NCBI GenBank assembly: GCA_002701385.1
Contig: NZVD01000063.1
Location: forward strand, 11,675-75,674
Direction of reading: 5' to 3'
DNA length: 64,000 nt
Source of the DNA: Rhodopirellula sp.
GTDB taxonomy: Bacteria; Planctomycetota; Planctomycetia; Pirellulales; Pirellulaceae
Within the stretch, counting starts at the first letter, position 1. Each line of letters opens with the position of its first letter. Positions 33,278 through 42,953 of this stretch are shown here, in pieces. The notes below the pieces were generated by a model. The model saw only the letters and a program-made list of their open reading frames with translations, did not search any database and was not told the DNA's origin. The translations under genes and the position numbers were made by a program.

Positions 33278-33431
33278 CCTAAGTCCCCGTCTAGTATCAC
33301 TCTAATTGGGAATCTGGCGTCTGAAACTCTCGGGCCGGCGGCCTAACTGATCTTGCCTGAATTGGCAAACTTCATCACAGTACCCTCCCTCTCATCTTTA
33401 AGACATTCCCTCTTCCTGTGGGTGACATATA

Positions 33432-34490
33432 TTGGTGTCTACATACGCCTTCCTAATCTGGTTATTCCTCTCTCCAGCGGATGCAGCAAATGGTCCGGTG
33501 GTCGTGCATTTCACGGCACCTTGGTGTACGTCTTGCCAGAAGATGAAGCCAACGATCAAGTCGTTACAAACACTTGGTTATGACATCAGAACAGTGGACG
33601 TCACTAAAAATGAAGCGTTAGCCAAGCGATACGGTGTAGAAGAGTTACCAGCCACTGTTATCGTGCATCACGGAAAAATCAAAGACCGCACGCTCGGCCT
33701 TATCAGTCGAAAGGATCTTGAGGTATTCCTCCGTAAGCACCACCCTGAAAAATCGCCACCTCGAATCGTCGAACCAGTGACGACAATTTCCCGGGCCGCA
33801 TTCGTAGACGGCAACTTCCAGAAAGCCACTCAGTCCCGCTGGATTAGTGTAAATCGTGCAGGTGCACCCTCATTGACACAAGTACTTCCAAACTCCCCGG
33901 GGCGACAACTACTGAAGGCAACCGTCCGGATTGAACTAAGAGATGACTCCGGAGTTTCATTCGGGAGCGGTACAATTATTCACGCTCAAAATAATCGTGC
34001 GTTAATCGCCACCTGTGGACATCTATTTCGAGGCATGCCGATGACCCAACCCGTTTCCGTGGACGTGTTTTATCCACAAGGCGAAAAGCGTGTTCAGGGG
34101 CGAATTCTGATTAGTGACGCTGACAAATATGATGTCGCCTTAATGATCATTCCCTACCAAGGAGAGATCACTCCGATTGCTCTAGACCTGGACACTCAAC
34201 TCGCACGAGGCCAGCGAGTGTTTACAGCAGGTTGCAATCATGGCAACAAGCCAACTTTGCAAAGGAGTCAGGTCAATTCAATTAACCGTTACGACGGCCC
34301 GGAGAACATTCAAACTCAAGGTGCGCCGGTCGGCGGGCGTAGTGGGGGTGGCCTAGTGAATCAAGATGGAAAACTCATTGGAATTTGCAATGCTGCGGAT
34401 TTGGAAGATGACGAAGGGTTCTATGTCAGTGCCAAGTATATCCAGCTTATGATGCAGCGTCTTGGCATCGCGGATCTGGTCGCCCCTTAG
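33432..34490 (+). CDS. Exported thioredoxin-domain / trypsin-like protease fusion
   Basis: A 352-residue protein. A short signal-like N-terminus (YAFLIWLFLSPADA) is followed by a thioredoxin domain with active site APWCTSCQKM and the cis-proline segment VEELPATVIV. From about residue 165 a chymotrypsin-fold domain follows: IATCGHLF gives the His, DKYDVALM the Asp, and GGRSGGGLVNQDGKLIGI the Ser, so the triad is complete. The fusion could couple disulfide exchange with proteolysis in the periplasm; this is inference. It starts at TTG 33432 or GTG 33435. Its stop overlaps the stop of a convergent regulator gene by four bases. Confidence 0.88.
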   Translation: MVSTYAFLIWLFLSPADAANGPVVVHFTAPWCTSCQKMKPTIKSLQTLGYDIRTVDVTKNEALAKRYGVEELPATVIVHHGKIKDRTLGLISRKDLEVFLRKHHPEKSPPRIVEPVTTISRAAFVDGNFQKATQSRWISVNRAGAPSLTQVLPNSPGRQLLKATVRIELRDDSGVSFGSGTIIHAQNNRALIATCGHLFRGMPMTQPVSVDVFYPQGEKRVQGRILISDADKYDVALMIIPYQGEITPIALDLDTQLARGQRVFTAGCNHGNKPTLQRSQVNSINRYDGPENIQTQGAPVGGRSGGGLVNQDGKLIGICNAADLEDDEGFYVSAKYIQLMMQRLGIADLVAP

Positions 34491-35053
34491 AATTCCACTC
34501 GCATAGGACGTTCTGCAACTCGCCCCACTTCTTCCGGCCCGCGGCGTTGTCCGTACTGTGGCCAGGCTGACAGTCCTTCCAATTCTGGCATTAAATCCAC
34601 CAATTGTGAGACGAGTGTGTCGGCCAAAGCAGACATCTTTTCCGAAGAGGCCTCTTCACTGATACTCACCGCACTACGCATGATCCGCACCATCGCGGCT
34701 CGTTTCTTAACCGGGTTGTCCAAAGTGGATTCTGGTTCTTCAATCAAATTCGCCACGGGTACGTCTAATGCCTCACTCCACTTTGATAATTCAGTAAGCG
34801 TTAGATTGGCTGTTGGTTTTTCCTGTTTACGTAAAGTGCGTACATCAATGCCGGTATGCCGAGAAACGCTGCGTAGAGTCATTTCCTGCTGTTCCCGCAC
34901 AAAAGCAATGCGATTCACGGCGTGGTCCGCCTGTTCAACAGGCAGAGAAAACTTCCGTTTGTGAGCTGCTGGTTTAATTTTCTGCTTTGCTCGCTTCATT
35001 GAAGACGGAGCCAAAGCATCGAGAAGATTAAATTGGAGATCTACAGTTGCCAT
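34487..35053 (-). CDS. Helix-turn-helix (XRE-type) DNA-binding protein
   Basis: A 188-residue likely transcription regulator. The basic N-terminal arm (KRAKQKIKPAAHKRKF) is followed by an XRE-type helix-turn-helix at about 48-104 (RIAFVREQQEMTLRSVSRHTGI, whose second half is the turn and start of the recognition helix, then LTLTELSKWSEALDVPVANL). The C-terminal part is helical, probably for dimerisation. ATG 35053 is preferred over the TTG at 35074 because AAAAGG precedes it by about ten bases. It converges on the thioredoxin-protease gene with a four-base overlap and is divergent from hisI, so it may control either. The target is unknown. Confidence 0.82.
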   Translation of the reverse strand: MATVDLQFNLLDALAPSSMKRAKQKIKPAAHKRKFSLPVEQADHAVNRIAFVREQQEMTLRSVSRHTGIDVRTLRKQEKPTANLTLTELSKWSEALDVPVANLIEEPESTLDNPVKKRAAMVRIMRSAVSISEEASSEKMSALADTLVSQLVDLMPELEGLSAWPQYGQRRGPEEVGRVAERPMRVEF

Positions 35054-35330
35054 GACAGTGGGACCTTTTCGCAAAAACCGAGTTCAGTGCTTACCCCCGT
35101 TAGACGCGCTACTTCCACGGCGCGTTCCATTGAAAAATCAAAAAAACCGTAATTTCTTTGGTAACCCTTTAGGTCCAATTCTGTTGCCTATTTGCCGCTA
35201 AAAAATGATGCCGGCTAAGAATTCAGACGATTGTCGTTGAACCTGATGTTCTAACGTTAATCATGGTTACAAATCGGCAATAACCGTTGCATAATGGACA
35301 TACAAACATATTTATTTCGTAGCGAAATCA

Positions 35331-35723
35331 ATGACAACTGAACAACAATCACAAGAACCGGATTTCACTCGTAATGACGGGCTTTTACCTGCCATTGCTC
35401 AGGATGCGGACTCAGGCAAGATCCTAATGATGGCCTGGATGAATGCGGAAGCCTATCGGGAAACAGTACAAACCGGACGAGCTGTTTACTTCAGCCGGAG
35501 CCGTCAGAGGCTTTGGCGCAAAGGTGAAGAGAGCGGGCATGTTCAAGTCGTGGAGCAAATTTTACTCGATTGTGATCGTGACACCATTCTGATGAAGGTT
35601 CGCCAAACCGGCGCTGCCTGCCATGAGGGATATGAAAGCTGCTTCTTTCGCGAGGTAACTGCCGATGGACTTAACATAATTGAAACCCGACTCGTCGATC
35701 CCAACGACGTCTATAAAAAATAA
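35331..35723 (+). CDS. hisI: Phosphoribosyl-AMP cyclohydrolase
   Basis: Opens the adenine ring of phosphoribosyl-AMP in the third step of histidine synthesis, in the cytoplasm. The 130-residue length is normal for a stand-alone HisI. The metal and zinc sites are intact: DCDRD (Asp80, Cys81, Asp82, Asp84) and [13 protein letters not shown] (Cys97, Cys104); SGHVQ and WRKGEESGH are also conserved. No HisE domain is fused and no other his gene is near. A perfect hairpin, CTCAGG-TTCC-CCTGAG (35725-35740), lies between it and the next gene but has no T-run on this strand. Confidence 0.96.
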   Translation: MTTEQQSQEPDFTRNDGLLPAIAQDADSGKILMMAWMNAEAYRETVQTGRAVYFSRSRQRLWRKGEESGHVQVVEQILLDCDRDTILMKVRQTGAACHEGYESCFFREVTADGLNIIETRLVDPNDVYKK

Positions 35724-35765
35724 TCTCAGGTTCCCCTGAGCAAATCAAAAACAAGGATTCCTCTA

Positions 35766-36233
35766 ATGAGCGCTGATGCAAAAATTCAAGAACTAGGACT
35801 CGAACTACCTCCGGCTCCCAAGCCTGGCGGCGTATATAAACCTCTCGTCATTAGCGGTAATATGTGTTACGTTTCCGGCCACGGCCCCCTTCGTCCGGAC
35901 GGTACCATGTTTACAGGTCGAGTCGGAGCCGACGTCGACTTAGACTATGGCTATCAGTCCGCACGCCAAACTGGTCTCGCAATCTTAGCGACACTCAAGG
36001 CCAATTTAGGAAGCCTTGACCGAATCAACAAAGTGGTCAAAACACTGGGTATGGTGAACTGCAGCCCTGACTTTGGCGAGCAGCCAAAAGTAATCAATGG
36101 GTATAGCGACCTGATGGCTGAAATCTTCGGACCGGACAACGGAGTGGGCGCTCGTAGTGCCGTTGGAATGGGAGCGTTACCCGGCAACATCACCACCGAA
36201 ATCGAAGTGATTTTTGAATTGAATGACGAGTAA
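35766..36233 (+). CDS. RidA/YjgF-like family protein
   Basis: A 155-residue protein of the YjgF/YER057c/UK114 superfamily, in the larger subgroup. RidA proteins hydrolyse reactive enamine/imine intermediates from amino-acid metabolism. Visible marks: VYKPLVISGNMCYVSGHGP, GYQSARQTGLAILATLK, and the end GVGARSAVGMGALPGN. The canonical RidA arginine region near the C-terminus is present as ARSAVGM, but with a different surrounding, so activity may differ from true RidA. It follows hisI by 42 bases and may be in its operon; metG follows after 39 bases. Confidence 0.9.
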   Translation: MSADAKIQELGLELPPAPKPGGVYKPLVISGNMCYVSGHGPLRPDGTMFTGRVGADVDLDYGYQSARQTGLAILATLKANLGSLDRINKVVKTLGMVNCSPDFGEQPKVINGYSDLMAEIFGPDNGVGARSAVGMGALPGNITTEIEVIFELNDE

Positions 36234-36272
36234 TTCCTTTTTTATCCAGCCCAGATTTTCTGAGACCTCTTC

Positions 36273-38321
36273 ATGACTGAACGACGAAAAATACTCGTTA
36301 CCTCAGCCTTGCCCTACGCCAACGGCCCAATCCATCTTGGGCATCTAGTGGAGTACATCCAGACGGATATCTGGGTGCGATTTCAAAAGTTGCGTGGCCA
36401 CGAGTGTATCTATCTTTGTGCCGATGATACCCACGGCACAGCGATCATGATGAGTGCTCAGCGGATCGGTTGTACCGAGGAAGAATGGATCGCCGGAATC
36501 TCCGAAGAGCATCAACGCGACTTCGCTGGGTTCGGTGTAGAGTTTGATAACTACGGAAGTACGAACAGCCCTGAAAACTATGAGCTCTGTAAAGAATTCT
36601 GGCAGGCCTTTCGTGACGCGGGACTGGTCAAAGAAGAAGCTGTCACTCAGTTATTCGATGAAGAAAAGGGCATTTTTCTGGCGGACCGGTTTGTTAGCGG
36701 ATCTTGCCCGAAATGCGGTGCGGAAGAACAATACGGTGACAGCTGTGATCAATGCGGCGCAACCTACAGTGCCCGCGAAATCATCAACCCTATCAGCACG
36801 CTTTCAGGGACTACGCCTACGGTAAAAACCGCTGACCATCTGTTCATTCAAATTGAACAGTTTCATGGATTCCTGGAAGAATGGACTCAGTCCGGCGCCC
36901 ATCTACAAACTGAAATCGCCAACTATCTCAAAGGACACTTCCTCAACGAGCCTCTTCGGGATTGGGATGTCTCTCGACCCCAGCCTTATTTCGGTTTTGA
37001 AATCCCTGATGCTCCCGGCCACTTTTGGTTTGTGTGGTTTGATGCACCCATCGGCTATATGGCTTCCACTAAACAATATTGTGATCGTACCGGTGAAGAC
37101 TTTGATGGGTGGTGGAAAGATCCAAATACGGAAATCCATCATTTCATCGGAAAGGACATTACCTACTTTCACACGTTGTTCTGGCCTGCGATGCTCAAGG
37201 TTGCCAATTTCAACTTGCCAGAGAAAATCCATATTCATGGCTTCCTGACCGTCGACGGGAAAAAGATGTCTAAGCGAGACGGTACCTACGTCAAAGCGGA
37301 AACATACCTCAAACACCTCAATCCTGCTGCACTACGTTATTACTATGCATCCAAACTCAATAACCGTGTGGAAGACCTCGATCTCAACCTTAAAGAGTTC
37401 ACTACCAAAGTGAATACTGACCTGGTCGGGAAAGTCGTGAACCTTGCCAGCCGGACAGCGAAATTCGTTCAGGAACTTGGTCTAGCTGAAGCATACCCAG
37501 ACGACGGAGGGCTATTTCAGCAGGGAGCGGAAGCAGGTAACGCTATTGCTGACGCCTATGAAGCCTGTGAGTTTAATCGAGCCATGCGGTTAATCATGGA
37601 ATTAGCCGATCGTGCCAATCCATACGTGGAGAGCCATGAACCATGGAAACTAAAGAAAGACCCCGAGCGTCAGCAAGAGCTTCAAGCTGTCTGTACTGTT
37701 GCTCTGAACCTATTTAGACAAATCGCCATTTACCTGAAGCCTGTGCTTCCTGAAATTGCCGAAAAGACAGACGCTTTGCTCGGTGAGCCAATCACCGACT
37801 GGGCACAAGCGGCGACTCCTTTGACAGGATCTCCCGTTGCTAAATTTGAACATATGATGAAACGTATTGAAGAGAAAGACGTCGATGCCATGATTGAAGA
37901 GTCCAAAGAAGAAAATGCCGCTGCAGCAGAAACTGCGAACGAAGCACAGTATGCCGATAGTCCTCAGCCACTGATTGATGAACCACTGGCTGAGGAAATT
38001 ACATTTGATGACTTCATGAAAGTCGACCTGCGTGTCGCCCGCGTCGTCAAAGCCGAACACGTAGAAGAGGCCAACAAGCTTTTGAAACTGACACTAAGCT
38101 TGGGCGGTGATGAAACGCGGCAGGTTTTTGCCGGTATTAAGAAAGCGTACAACCCAGAGGACTTAGAGGGCCGATTGGTCGTCATGGTCGCAAATCTCGC
38201 TCCCCGCAAGATGCGATTTGGCGTCAGTGAAGGCATGATCACCGCAGCAGGACCTGGCGGAGAGGAAGTCTTTATGCTGGGTATTGATGAGGGAGCCCTA
38301 CCCGGACAGCGAGTTCACTAA
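36273..38321 (+). CDS. metG: Methionyl-tRNA synthetase
   Basis: Charges tRNA-Met. A 682-residue enzyme of the zinc-containing class I type: HLGH at 21-24, zinc knuckle Cys145, Cys148, Cys158 and Cys161, and KMSKR at 331-335. The anticodon-binding helical domain follows, with a conserved WKL segment (HEPWKLKKD). A charged Glu/Ala linker leads to a C-terminal EMAP-like tRNA-binding domain ([14 protein letters not shown], then [17 protein letters not shown]), which dimerises the enzyme in E. coli. The length is normal. A likely terminator lies beyond the stop, inside the convergent MscS gene. Confidence 0.97.
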   Translation: MTERRKILVTSALPYANGPIHLGHLVEYIQTDIWVRFQKLRGHECIYLCADDTHGTAIMMSAQRIGCTEEEWIAGISEEHQRDFAGFGVEFDNYGSTNSPENYELCKEFWQAFRDAGLVKEEAVTQLFDEEKGIFLADRFVSGSCPKCGAEEQYGDSCDQCGATYSAREIINPISTLSGTTPTVKTADHLFIQIEQFHGFLEEWTQSGAHLQTEIANYLKGHFLNEPLRDWDVSRPQPYFGFEIPDAPGHFWFVWFDAPIGYMASTKQYCDRTGEDFDGWWKDPNTEIHHFIGKDITYFHTLFWPAMLKVANFNLPEKIHIHGFLTVDGKKMSKRDGTYVKAETYLKHLNPAALRYYYASKLNNRVEDLDLNLKEFTTKVNTDLVGKVVNLASRTAKFVQELGLAEAYPDDGGLFQQGAEAGNAIADAYEACEFNRAMRLIMELADRANPYVESHEPWKLKKDPERQQELQAVCTVALNLFRQIAIYLKPVLPEIAEKTDALLGEPITDWAQAATPLTGSPVAKFEHMMKRIEEKDVDAMIEESKEENAAAAETANEAQYADSPQPLIDEPLAEEITFDDFMKVDLRVARVVKAEHVEEANKLLKLTLSLGGDETRQVFAGIKKAYNPEDLEGRLVVMVANLAPRKMRFGVSEGMITAAGPGGEEVFMLGIDEGALPGQRVH

Positions 38322-38328
38322 CGCTGGC

Positions 38329-39714
38329 TTATCCGTCACCCGCTTCCGCTGCGCCCAATCGCTTCCCGTCTGTCATGACTGTAACAGGCGGGAAGTCTTC
38401 TTTTGCCAAATGAGTAGTCACGGCCGACGCAGCCCCAACTCCGCGATCATGAGGACTATCAAATCGGAGCGTACTGTAATCCACGTCATTTTCTTCCTGA
38501 TACATATGGAGCGTTTGAGTCGGATAAGCAAACTGCACATCCAATTGCTGAGCGACTCGAATGATATCCGTAAGCAAACGGTGACGCTCTCTTAGTTCTG
38601 TCGGCCAGTCATCGCACTCAAAAAACATATAGAGCAGAATATCGATACTGCTTGCACCCAGCTCGTTGACATACACCTGAAAGTAATCCTTTCGCGTGTA
38701 TGGATGCCGTTTAATCAACTCTCGTACCGCTTCACAAAAAGCATCTAATTGCTCTGGCGTCGTGTCGTATTGCACTCCTAATTTGGTAGTAAACCGCCGA
38801 AATTCCCGCTTGCCCATGTTATCCACAACGGCGGTTGTAAGTCGGCTATTCGGCAATACCATGACCGAATTGTAAAACGTACGTACCCGCGTGCTTCGCA
38901 TCCCCACATTTTCAACCGTCCCTTCCACTCCGTCAGAGACAATCCAGTCGCCGATTTCAAATGGTCGATCTGCTAACACTGTCAGTGAGCCGAAGAGATT
39001 GCTTAATGTATCCTGAGAGGCAAAGGCAAGAGCGGCACCCCCAATTCCAAGCCCACCGATTAGAGCTGTCACATCCAACTGGAACACGTCTGCAAATAAG
39101 ACCAAACCAACACAAACGGCAAACGCTTTAAAGGCCTTACGCAATAACGGGACGAGCAGATCATCGAAACGAGTTTCCGAAGCGGTGGCCTTCCTGGCGA
39201 TCATGGCGGCAACCCAGTCAATAAATCGGAATGCCGTCCAAACTGCTGCAACAACTGTAAAAAACTTGAGAGCCACTGTGACAATCAACAGCAAACTCAA
39301 AGGCAACCCAATACAAAAGGCACCCCAATACCAGACAACGGCCTGAGCCAGCAATCCTACCGGCTTCCACACTTTACGCTCATTGGTGCGGTCATCCGCA
39401 GTCTCTTCCTGAGCGTCGCCTCGACGTAACCAGCCAACCACCATTCGAAGGAGTCGACGAACACAGAGATCCGTCAGAAAGCCTAAGAATATCAGTACGA
39501 GACATCCAATCCATTGATAGTCTGCAAGTAAAAACCGAGTTGTCTGTAATGATTCGGGAAAGAGCTCACGAAATCCCTCTGCCCAATGTTCGTGTAATTC
39601 CAGAGTTGGGCTGAACTCAAATGCCTCTGTAGATTCTGGCTCTTGTGCCGTGGCCGGCATCACAAACATACTAATCGTGCCAGCAAGTACGATGGCATTT
39701 ATTAGCAAACGCAT
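38329..39714 (-). CDS. MscS-family mechanosensitive channel
   Basis: A 461-residue inner-membrane channel protein that releases solutes on membrane tension. A signal-like N-terminus (LINAIVLAGTISMFVMPATA) precedes four or so transmembrane helices. The pore-lining helix and following beta domain are clear: LIGGLGIGGAALAFASQDTL, NLFGSLTVLADRPFEIGDWI, GVEGTVENVGMRSTRVRT and VVLPNSRL-like VMVLPNSRL. The C-terminal domain ends after FAYPTQTLHMYQ. The extra N-terminal helices make it longer than E. coli MscS (286 residues), closer to medium-length paralogues. It converges with metG across seven bases. Confidence 0.94.
   Translation of the reverse strand: MRLLINAIVLAGTISMFVMPATAQEPESTEAFEFSPTLELHEHWAEGFRELFPESLQTTRFLLADYQWIGCLVLIFLGFLTDLCVRRLLRMVVGWLRRGDAQEETADDRTNERKVWKPVGLLAQAVVWYWGAFCIGLPLSLLLIVTVALKFFTVVAAVWTAFRFIDWVAAMIARKATASETRFDDLLVPLLRKAFKAFAVCVGLVLFADVFQLDVTALIGGLGIGGAALAFASQDTLSNLFGSLTVLADRPFEIGDWIVSDGVEGTVENVGMRSTRVRTFYNSVMVLPNSRLTTAVVDNMGKREFRRFTTKLGVQYDTTPEQLDAFCEAVRELIKRHPYTRKDYFQVYVNELGASSIDILLYMFFECDDWPTELRERHRLLTDIIRVAQQLDVQFAYPTQTLHMYQEENDVDYSTLRFDSPHDRGVGAASAVTTHLAKEDFPPVTVMTDGKRLGAAEAGDG
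38362..38404 (+). terminator. Terminator of metG inside the mscS-like coding region
   Basis: CTTCCCGTCTGT (38362-38373) pairs with ACAGGCGGGAAG (38384-38395), twelve bases with one G-T, followed by TCTTCTTTT. It lies within the last codons of the antisense MscS gene, 40 bases after the metG stop. Confidence 0.65.
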
Positions 39715-39793
39715 AGTCTAAGTCCCCACGCATAAGGATGGTTATCGCGCAGAGTATATCAACCATACGGGCTCAGTAGATAGGCCGATTGTC

Positions 39794-40573
39794 TTACTCA
39801 TGCAGTGAATACGCCCATCGACGTAACACAGTGCGACCCAACAAAGACGTCAGTCCTACCATAGCAATGCCCAGTAGCGTGGAGAGCAATATGCTCGCGT
39901 ACAACACCTCCACCTGGAAATTTTGACTCCCCATGAAAATGTAATACCCCAAACCACGATGGCTAATGCCATGCCCGGCCATATATTCACCGACGACAGC
40001 CCCCACAATCGTTAGCCCGGCCGATATGCGGGCTCCCGTCAATAAATGCGGAACCGCGTTGGGCAATTTCAATTTGAGCAACCTCTCGATTCGCCCCGCC
40101 TGATATAGTTCCATCAGTTCAGCCAATCCTGGTTCGACAGTAGTCAGTCCTGTCGTGACGTTTGTGACTACAGGGAAAATGCTGATCACCGAAACGATTA
40201 CAACAACGCTACCTAACCCACCTCCAAACCAGATAATCACCAACGGAGCGATCGCGACAATCGGAACGGTCTGCAACAGGATCATGTAGGGATAGACACA
40301 TTGTTTTGCAAGTCGTGAAGCCGAAAATAGCAACGCCAAGAGGATTCCCAAACAGATCGAGATTGCAAAACCTAGAAAGGCCGCCTGACCGGTCACCAAT
40401 GTGGCCTGAAGTAATTCGGACGCCTTACTCCAACTTACCGTAGCAATCTCGTACGGGCTCGGAAGAATGATCCGCTTAATATCAAAGATCAAATCCACCA
40501 ATTGCCAGATGGCAAGCATTCCCAAAAGGAAGCCCGCGGGATAAAGGAGCTTTTGCAGCGACACTCGCTTCAT
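39794..40573 (-). CDS. ABC transporter permease (SsuC/TauC/ThiX-like)
   Basis: A 259-residue inner-membrane permease with about six helices. The coupling loop that contacts the ATPase is visible: LAELMELYQAGRIERLLKLKLP, with the EAA-type glycine region, and LLTGARISAGLTIVGAVVGE follows. This branch imports sulfonates, nitrate-like anions or pyrimidine precursors. Its start overlaps the end of the ATPase gene by four bases. Its binding protein is most likely the divergently encoded protein at 41876, giving a complete importer. Confidence 0.93.
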   Translation of the reverse strand: MKRVSLQKLLYPAGFLLGMLAIWQLVDLIFDIKRIILPSPYEIATVSWSKASELLQATLVTGQAAFLGFAISICLGILLALLFSASRLAKQCVYPYMILLQTVPIVAIAPLVIIWFGGGLGSVVVIVSVISIFPVVTNVTTGLTTVEPGLAELMELYQAGRIERLLKLKLPNAVPHLLTGARISAGLTIVGAVVGEYMAGHGISHRGLGYYIFMGSQNFQVEVLYASILLSTLLGIAMVGLTSLLGRTVLRRWAYSLHE

Positions 40574-41304
40574 ACCAGGGACTCCTGCAGGAAGGAGGAG
40601 ACTTCAGCGACTGCCTGCAGATATTCGGAAGACGCTCGCAATTCCGGGTTTCGTTCTTCCGGAAGTTTGATCGATACATCCTGCTTTATATCTCCATACC
40701 TGTTCATTACTAATATTCGATCACTCAAATAGACGGCCTCGGACACATTGTGAGTAACGAACATCATTGTGACTTGCTGCTGACGCCAGATTTCATGAAT
40801 GAGTTGGTTCAGCTGCTGCCTCAGCAACTCATCCAATGCTGCAAACGGTTCATCCATAAACATCATATCCGGATTGGTCACTAGAGCCCGTGCCATGGAA
40901 ACACGCATCCGCATTCCCCCCGAAAGCTCACGTGGGAACTTATCCTTATCCGCTTCCGCCAATCCAACCTGACGAATGGTTTCTATAATCGTCGTATCCG
41001 AAGAATTCTCTGCTACAGGATCTCTTAGTTCCAATGGAAGCCGCACATTGTCATGTACGTTTCTCCATGGCATCAAGGTTGCGTCCTGAAATACGAACGC
41101 CGGTGTCTCAAAACCTGTTTTGAAGCTTTCTGACTCAGAAGGTACCAGTCCGGCGACTGCCCGTAAAAGCGTCGACTTGCCGCAACCGGACGGGCCTACA
41201 AGACAGCACCACTGACCTGCTGGTATTTGCAGTGATAGATCAGTCAGCACTTGTGTTGAGCCTAGCGTCACATTCAGCGATGAAATATCGATTATGTTTT
41301 TCAC
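40570..41304 (-). CDS. ABC transporter ATP-binding protein (SsuB/TauB-like)
   Basis: A 244-residue ATPase that drives the importer. Walker A GPSGCGKSTLL, Q-loop FVFQDATLMPW, signature LSGGMRMRVSMARAL, Walker B MMFMDEPFAALD and the H-loop MFVTHNVSEA are all intact. Residues are closest to the nitrate/sulfonate/taurine class. It is first in a two-gene operon with the permease and is divergent, across 39 bases, from the CbiX-like gene and the binding protein. One shared regulatory region is likely. Confidence 0.95.
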   Translation of the reverse strand: MKNIIDISSLNVTLGSTQVLTDLSLQIPAGQWCCLVGPSGCGKSTLLRAVAGLVPSESESFKTGFETPAFVFQDATLMPWRNVHDNVRLPLELRDPVAENSSDTTIIETIRQVGLAEADKDKFPRELSGGMRMRVSMARALVTNPDMMFMDEPFAALDELLRQQLNQLIHEIWRQQQVTMMFVTHNVSEAVYLSDRILVMNRYGDIKQDVSIKLPEERNPELRASSEYLQAVAEVSSFLQESLV

Positions 41305-41343
41305 AAATTCGTCGTATTCGGGGGGTGATTCGGAACTGATTTA

Positions 41344-41883
41344 ATGCTTGAATCCTTTTATAATAGACGACGTCGGCTCATCATTGACCACCAATCGCCT
41401 CGGTATTCCAAGACCATGCAAGTTCCGTCCATTCTCAATTTGCCGGATCAGATTCAAGTGCAAGGGATCATCCCTGAGGATTATAACTTGGATCAACTGG
41501 GGATCGTGATTGTAGACCACGGATCAAGACGTGACGAAAGCAATCAATATGTTAAACAGATTGCTCAGATGTTCAGGCAGCAAACAGATTTCAAAATTGT
41601 CGAAGCTGCTCATATGGAACTAGCTGCACCTGATATAGACACGGCGTATAAGTCCTGTGTCGCTCAGGGTGCTCGATATATTGTTGTCCACCCATATTTC
41701 CTCGCCCCAGGGCGACATTGGCAAGAAGATATTCCTGAACTAGCGCGTATGGCCTCTGAAAAGCACCCAAACACTGCTTGTGTCGTCACTCCTCCATTGG
41801 GCATTCATGAAGCAATGATCCAAATCATGAGCACTCGCGTTCAGAATGCTCTTCCTTCAACCTCCGAAATAACAAATGGCTAA
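41344..41883 (+). CDS. CbiX-like sirohydrochlorin chelatase family protein
   Basis: A single-domain CbiX-type protein, up to 179 residues, of the family that inserts cobalt or iron into sirohydrochlorin for cobalamin or siroheme. The metal-site blocks are clear: IVIVDHGSRRDESNQYV and VEAAHMELAAPDI supply the histidines, and VVHPYFLAPGRHWQEDIP closes the site. ATG 41344 is used; ATG 41416 would remove a basic, non-conserved stretch and is a real alternative. Its end overlaps the binding-protein gene by eight bases, so the two are coupled. No other cobalamin or siroheme gene is near, so the partner pathway is unclear. Confidence 0.85.
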   Translation: MLESFYNRRRRLIIDHQSPRYSKTMQVPSILNLPDQIQVQGIIPEDYNLDQLGIVIVDHGSRRDESNQYVKQIAQMFRQQTDFKIVEAAHMELAAPDIDTAYKSCVAQGARYIVVHPYFLAPGRHWQEDIPELARMASEKHPNTACVVTPPLGIHEAMIQIMSTRVQNALPSTSEITNG

Positions 41884-42859
41884 ATCGATCTTCACCATAC
41901 TCCTCGTCGCCGTAAGCATGCTGACGGGATGTCGCTCTGAGAAGGCGCCAACGAAACCAACCATCACTGCATCCGAGGATTCTCTTACGAAGGTGTCGCT
42001 GCAACTTAATTGGTTCCCGGAGGCCGAACATGGAGGATACTATACAGCGGCATTATATGGATACTTTGAAGAGGAGGGGTTGGACGTTGAAATCTTGCCG
42101 GGAGGCCCCAATAGCCCTGTGATTCAACAACTCGTCTCCGGCCAGGCAGATTTTATCGTTGGGAATGCTGATCAGGTACTTACCAGTCGAGCCAAAGAAT
42201 CTGACGCGGTCGCCCTGTTGGCTCCTTTGCAAAACAGCCCTCGCTGTATAATGGTGCATGAAGAGTCCGGTATAGAGACTCTGGCCGATTTGAAGAGCAT
42301 GACGTTGGGGATTAGCGCTGGAAGAGCTTTCGCTCTATACATGCAAAAACACTTGCCGATGGAGGATATCAAGATCGTCGGTTACCCGGGTAATCCATCC
42401 ATTTTCGCCAATGATCAGAATTTTGGACAGCAGGCCTACGTTTTCAGCGAACCATTTACCGCCAAGACTCTCGGGGCAAACCCTCGTACATTAATGGTCT
42501 CCGATATTGGCTACAATCCTTATACCAGCCTGTTGATCGCGACTCGGCAGCGAATTGAGTCTGAGCCGAAATTAATCGAGAAAATAGTAAGAGCCAGTCA
42601 AAAAGGATGGATTCACTACCTCAAAGATGCAACCAAAACCAATGAACATATTCACTCGCTAAATGAAGAAATGGGTTTGGAAATACTTGCCTTCGGAACG
42701 GAAATCCTTCAATCACTTTGTCTTCCAGACGACCTCTCGGAAGATCAGCTGGGTAAGATGACGCTAGAACGTTGGACTCAACTAAGAGACCAACTTATCG
42801 AAATTGAATTAATCGACGACACCGTCAATCCAGTCGATGCATTCCTGCCGACGAATTAG
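41876..42859 (+). CDS. NMT1/THI5-like ABC substrate-binding lipoprotein
   Basis: A 327-residue periplasmic binding protein, lipid-anchored: the signal ends in the lipobox SMLTGC with Cys at about residue 19. The mature start VSLQLNWFPEAEHGGYYTA and ALYGYFEEEGLDVEILPGG match the THI5/ThiY type, which includes binders of thiamine pyrimidine precursors and of flavin-related compounds as well as sulfonates. No TPP riboswitch is visible in the short divergent region. It should feed the permease and ATPase encoded on the other strand. The ligand is not decided by the sequence. Confidence 0.9.
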   Translation: MAKSIFTILLVAVSMLTGCRSEKAPTKPTITASEDSLTKVSLQLNWFPEAEHGGYYTAALYGYFEEEGLDVEILPGGPNSPVIQQLVSGQADFIVGNADQVLTSRAKESDAVALLAPLQNSPRCIMVHEESGIETLADLKSMTLGISAGRAFALYMQKHLPMEDIKIVGYPGNPSIFANDQNFGQQAYVFSEPFTAKTLGANPRTLMVSDIGYNPYTSLLIATRQRIESEPKLIEKIVRASQKGWIHYLKDATKTNEHIHSLNEEMGLEILAFGTEILQSLCLPDDLSEDQLGKMTLERWTQLRDQLIEIELIDDTVNPVDAFLPTN

Positions 42860-42953
42860 CAGTCATCTAGCAATCAGATGAAAGTCTTGGATTACCTCCC
42901 CTCAATGCTGTATTATCAATAACAGTAACCCCCTTTTTCTACGGAACAACAAA

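Noticed and set aside
35725-35740. Hairpin between hisI and the RidA-like gene as a terminator
   Set aside because: The CTCAGG/CCTGAG stem is perfect, but no T-run follows on the plus strand and no gene needs it on the other.
41305-41343. TPP riboswitch ahead of the THI5-like binding protein operon
   Set aside because: The divergent gap is only 39 bases and has no CUGAGA-type element.
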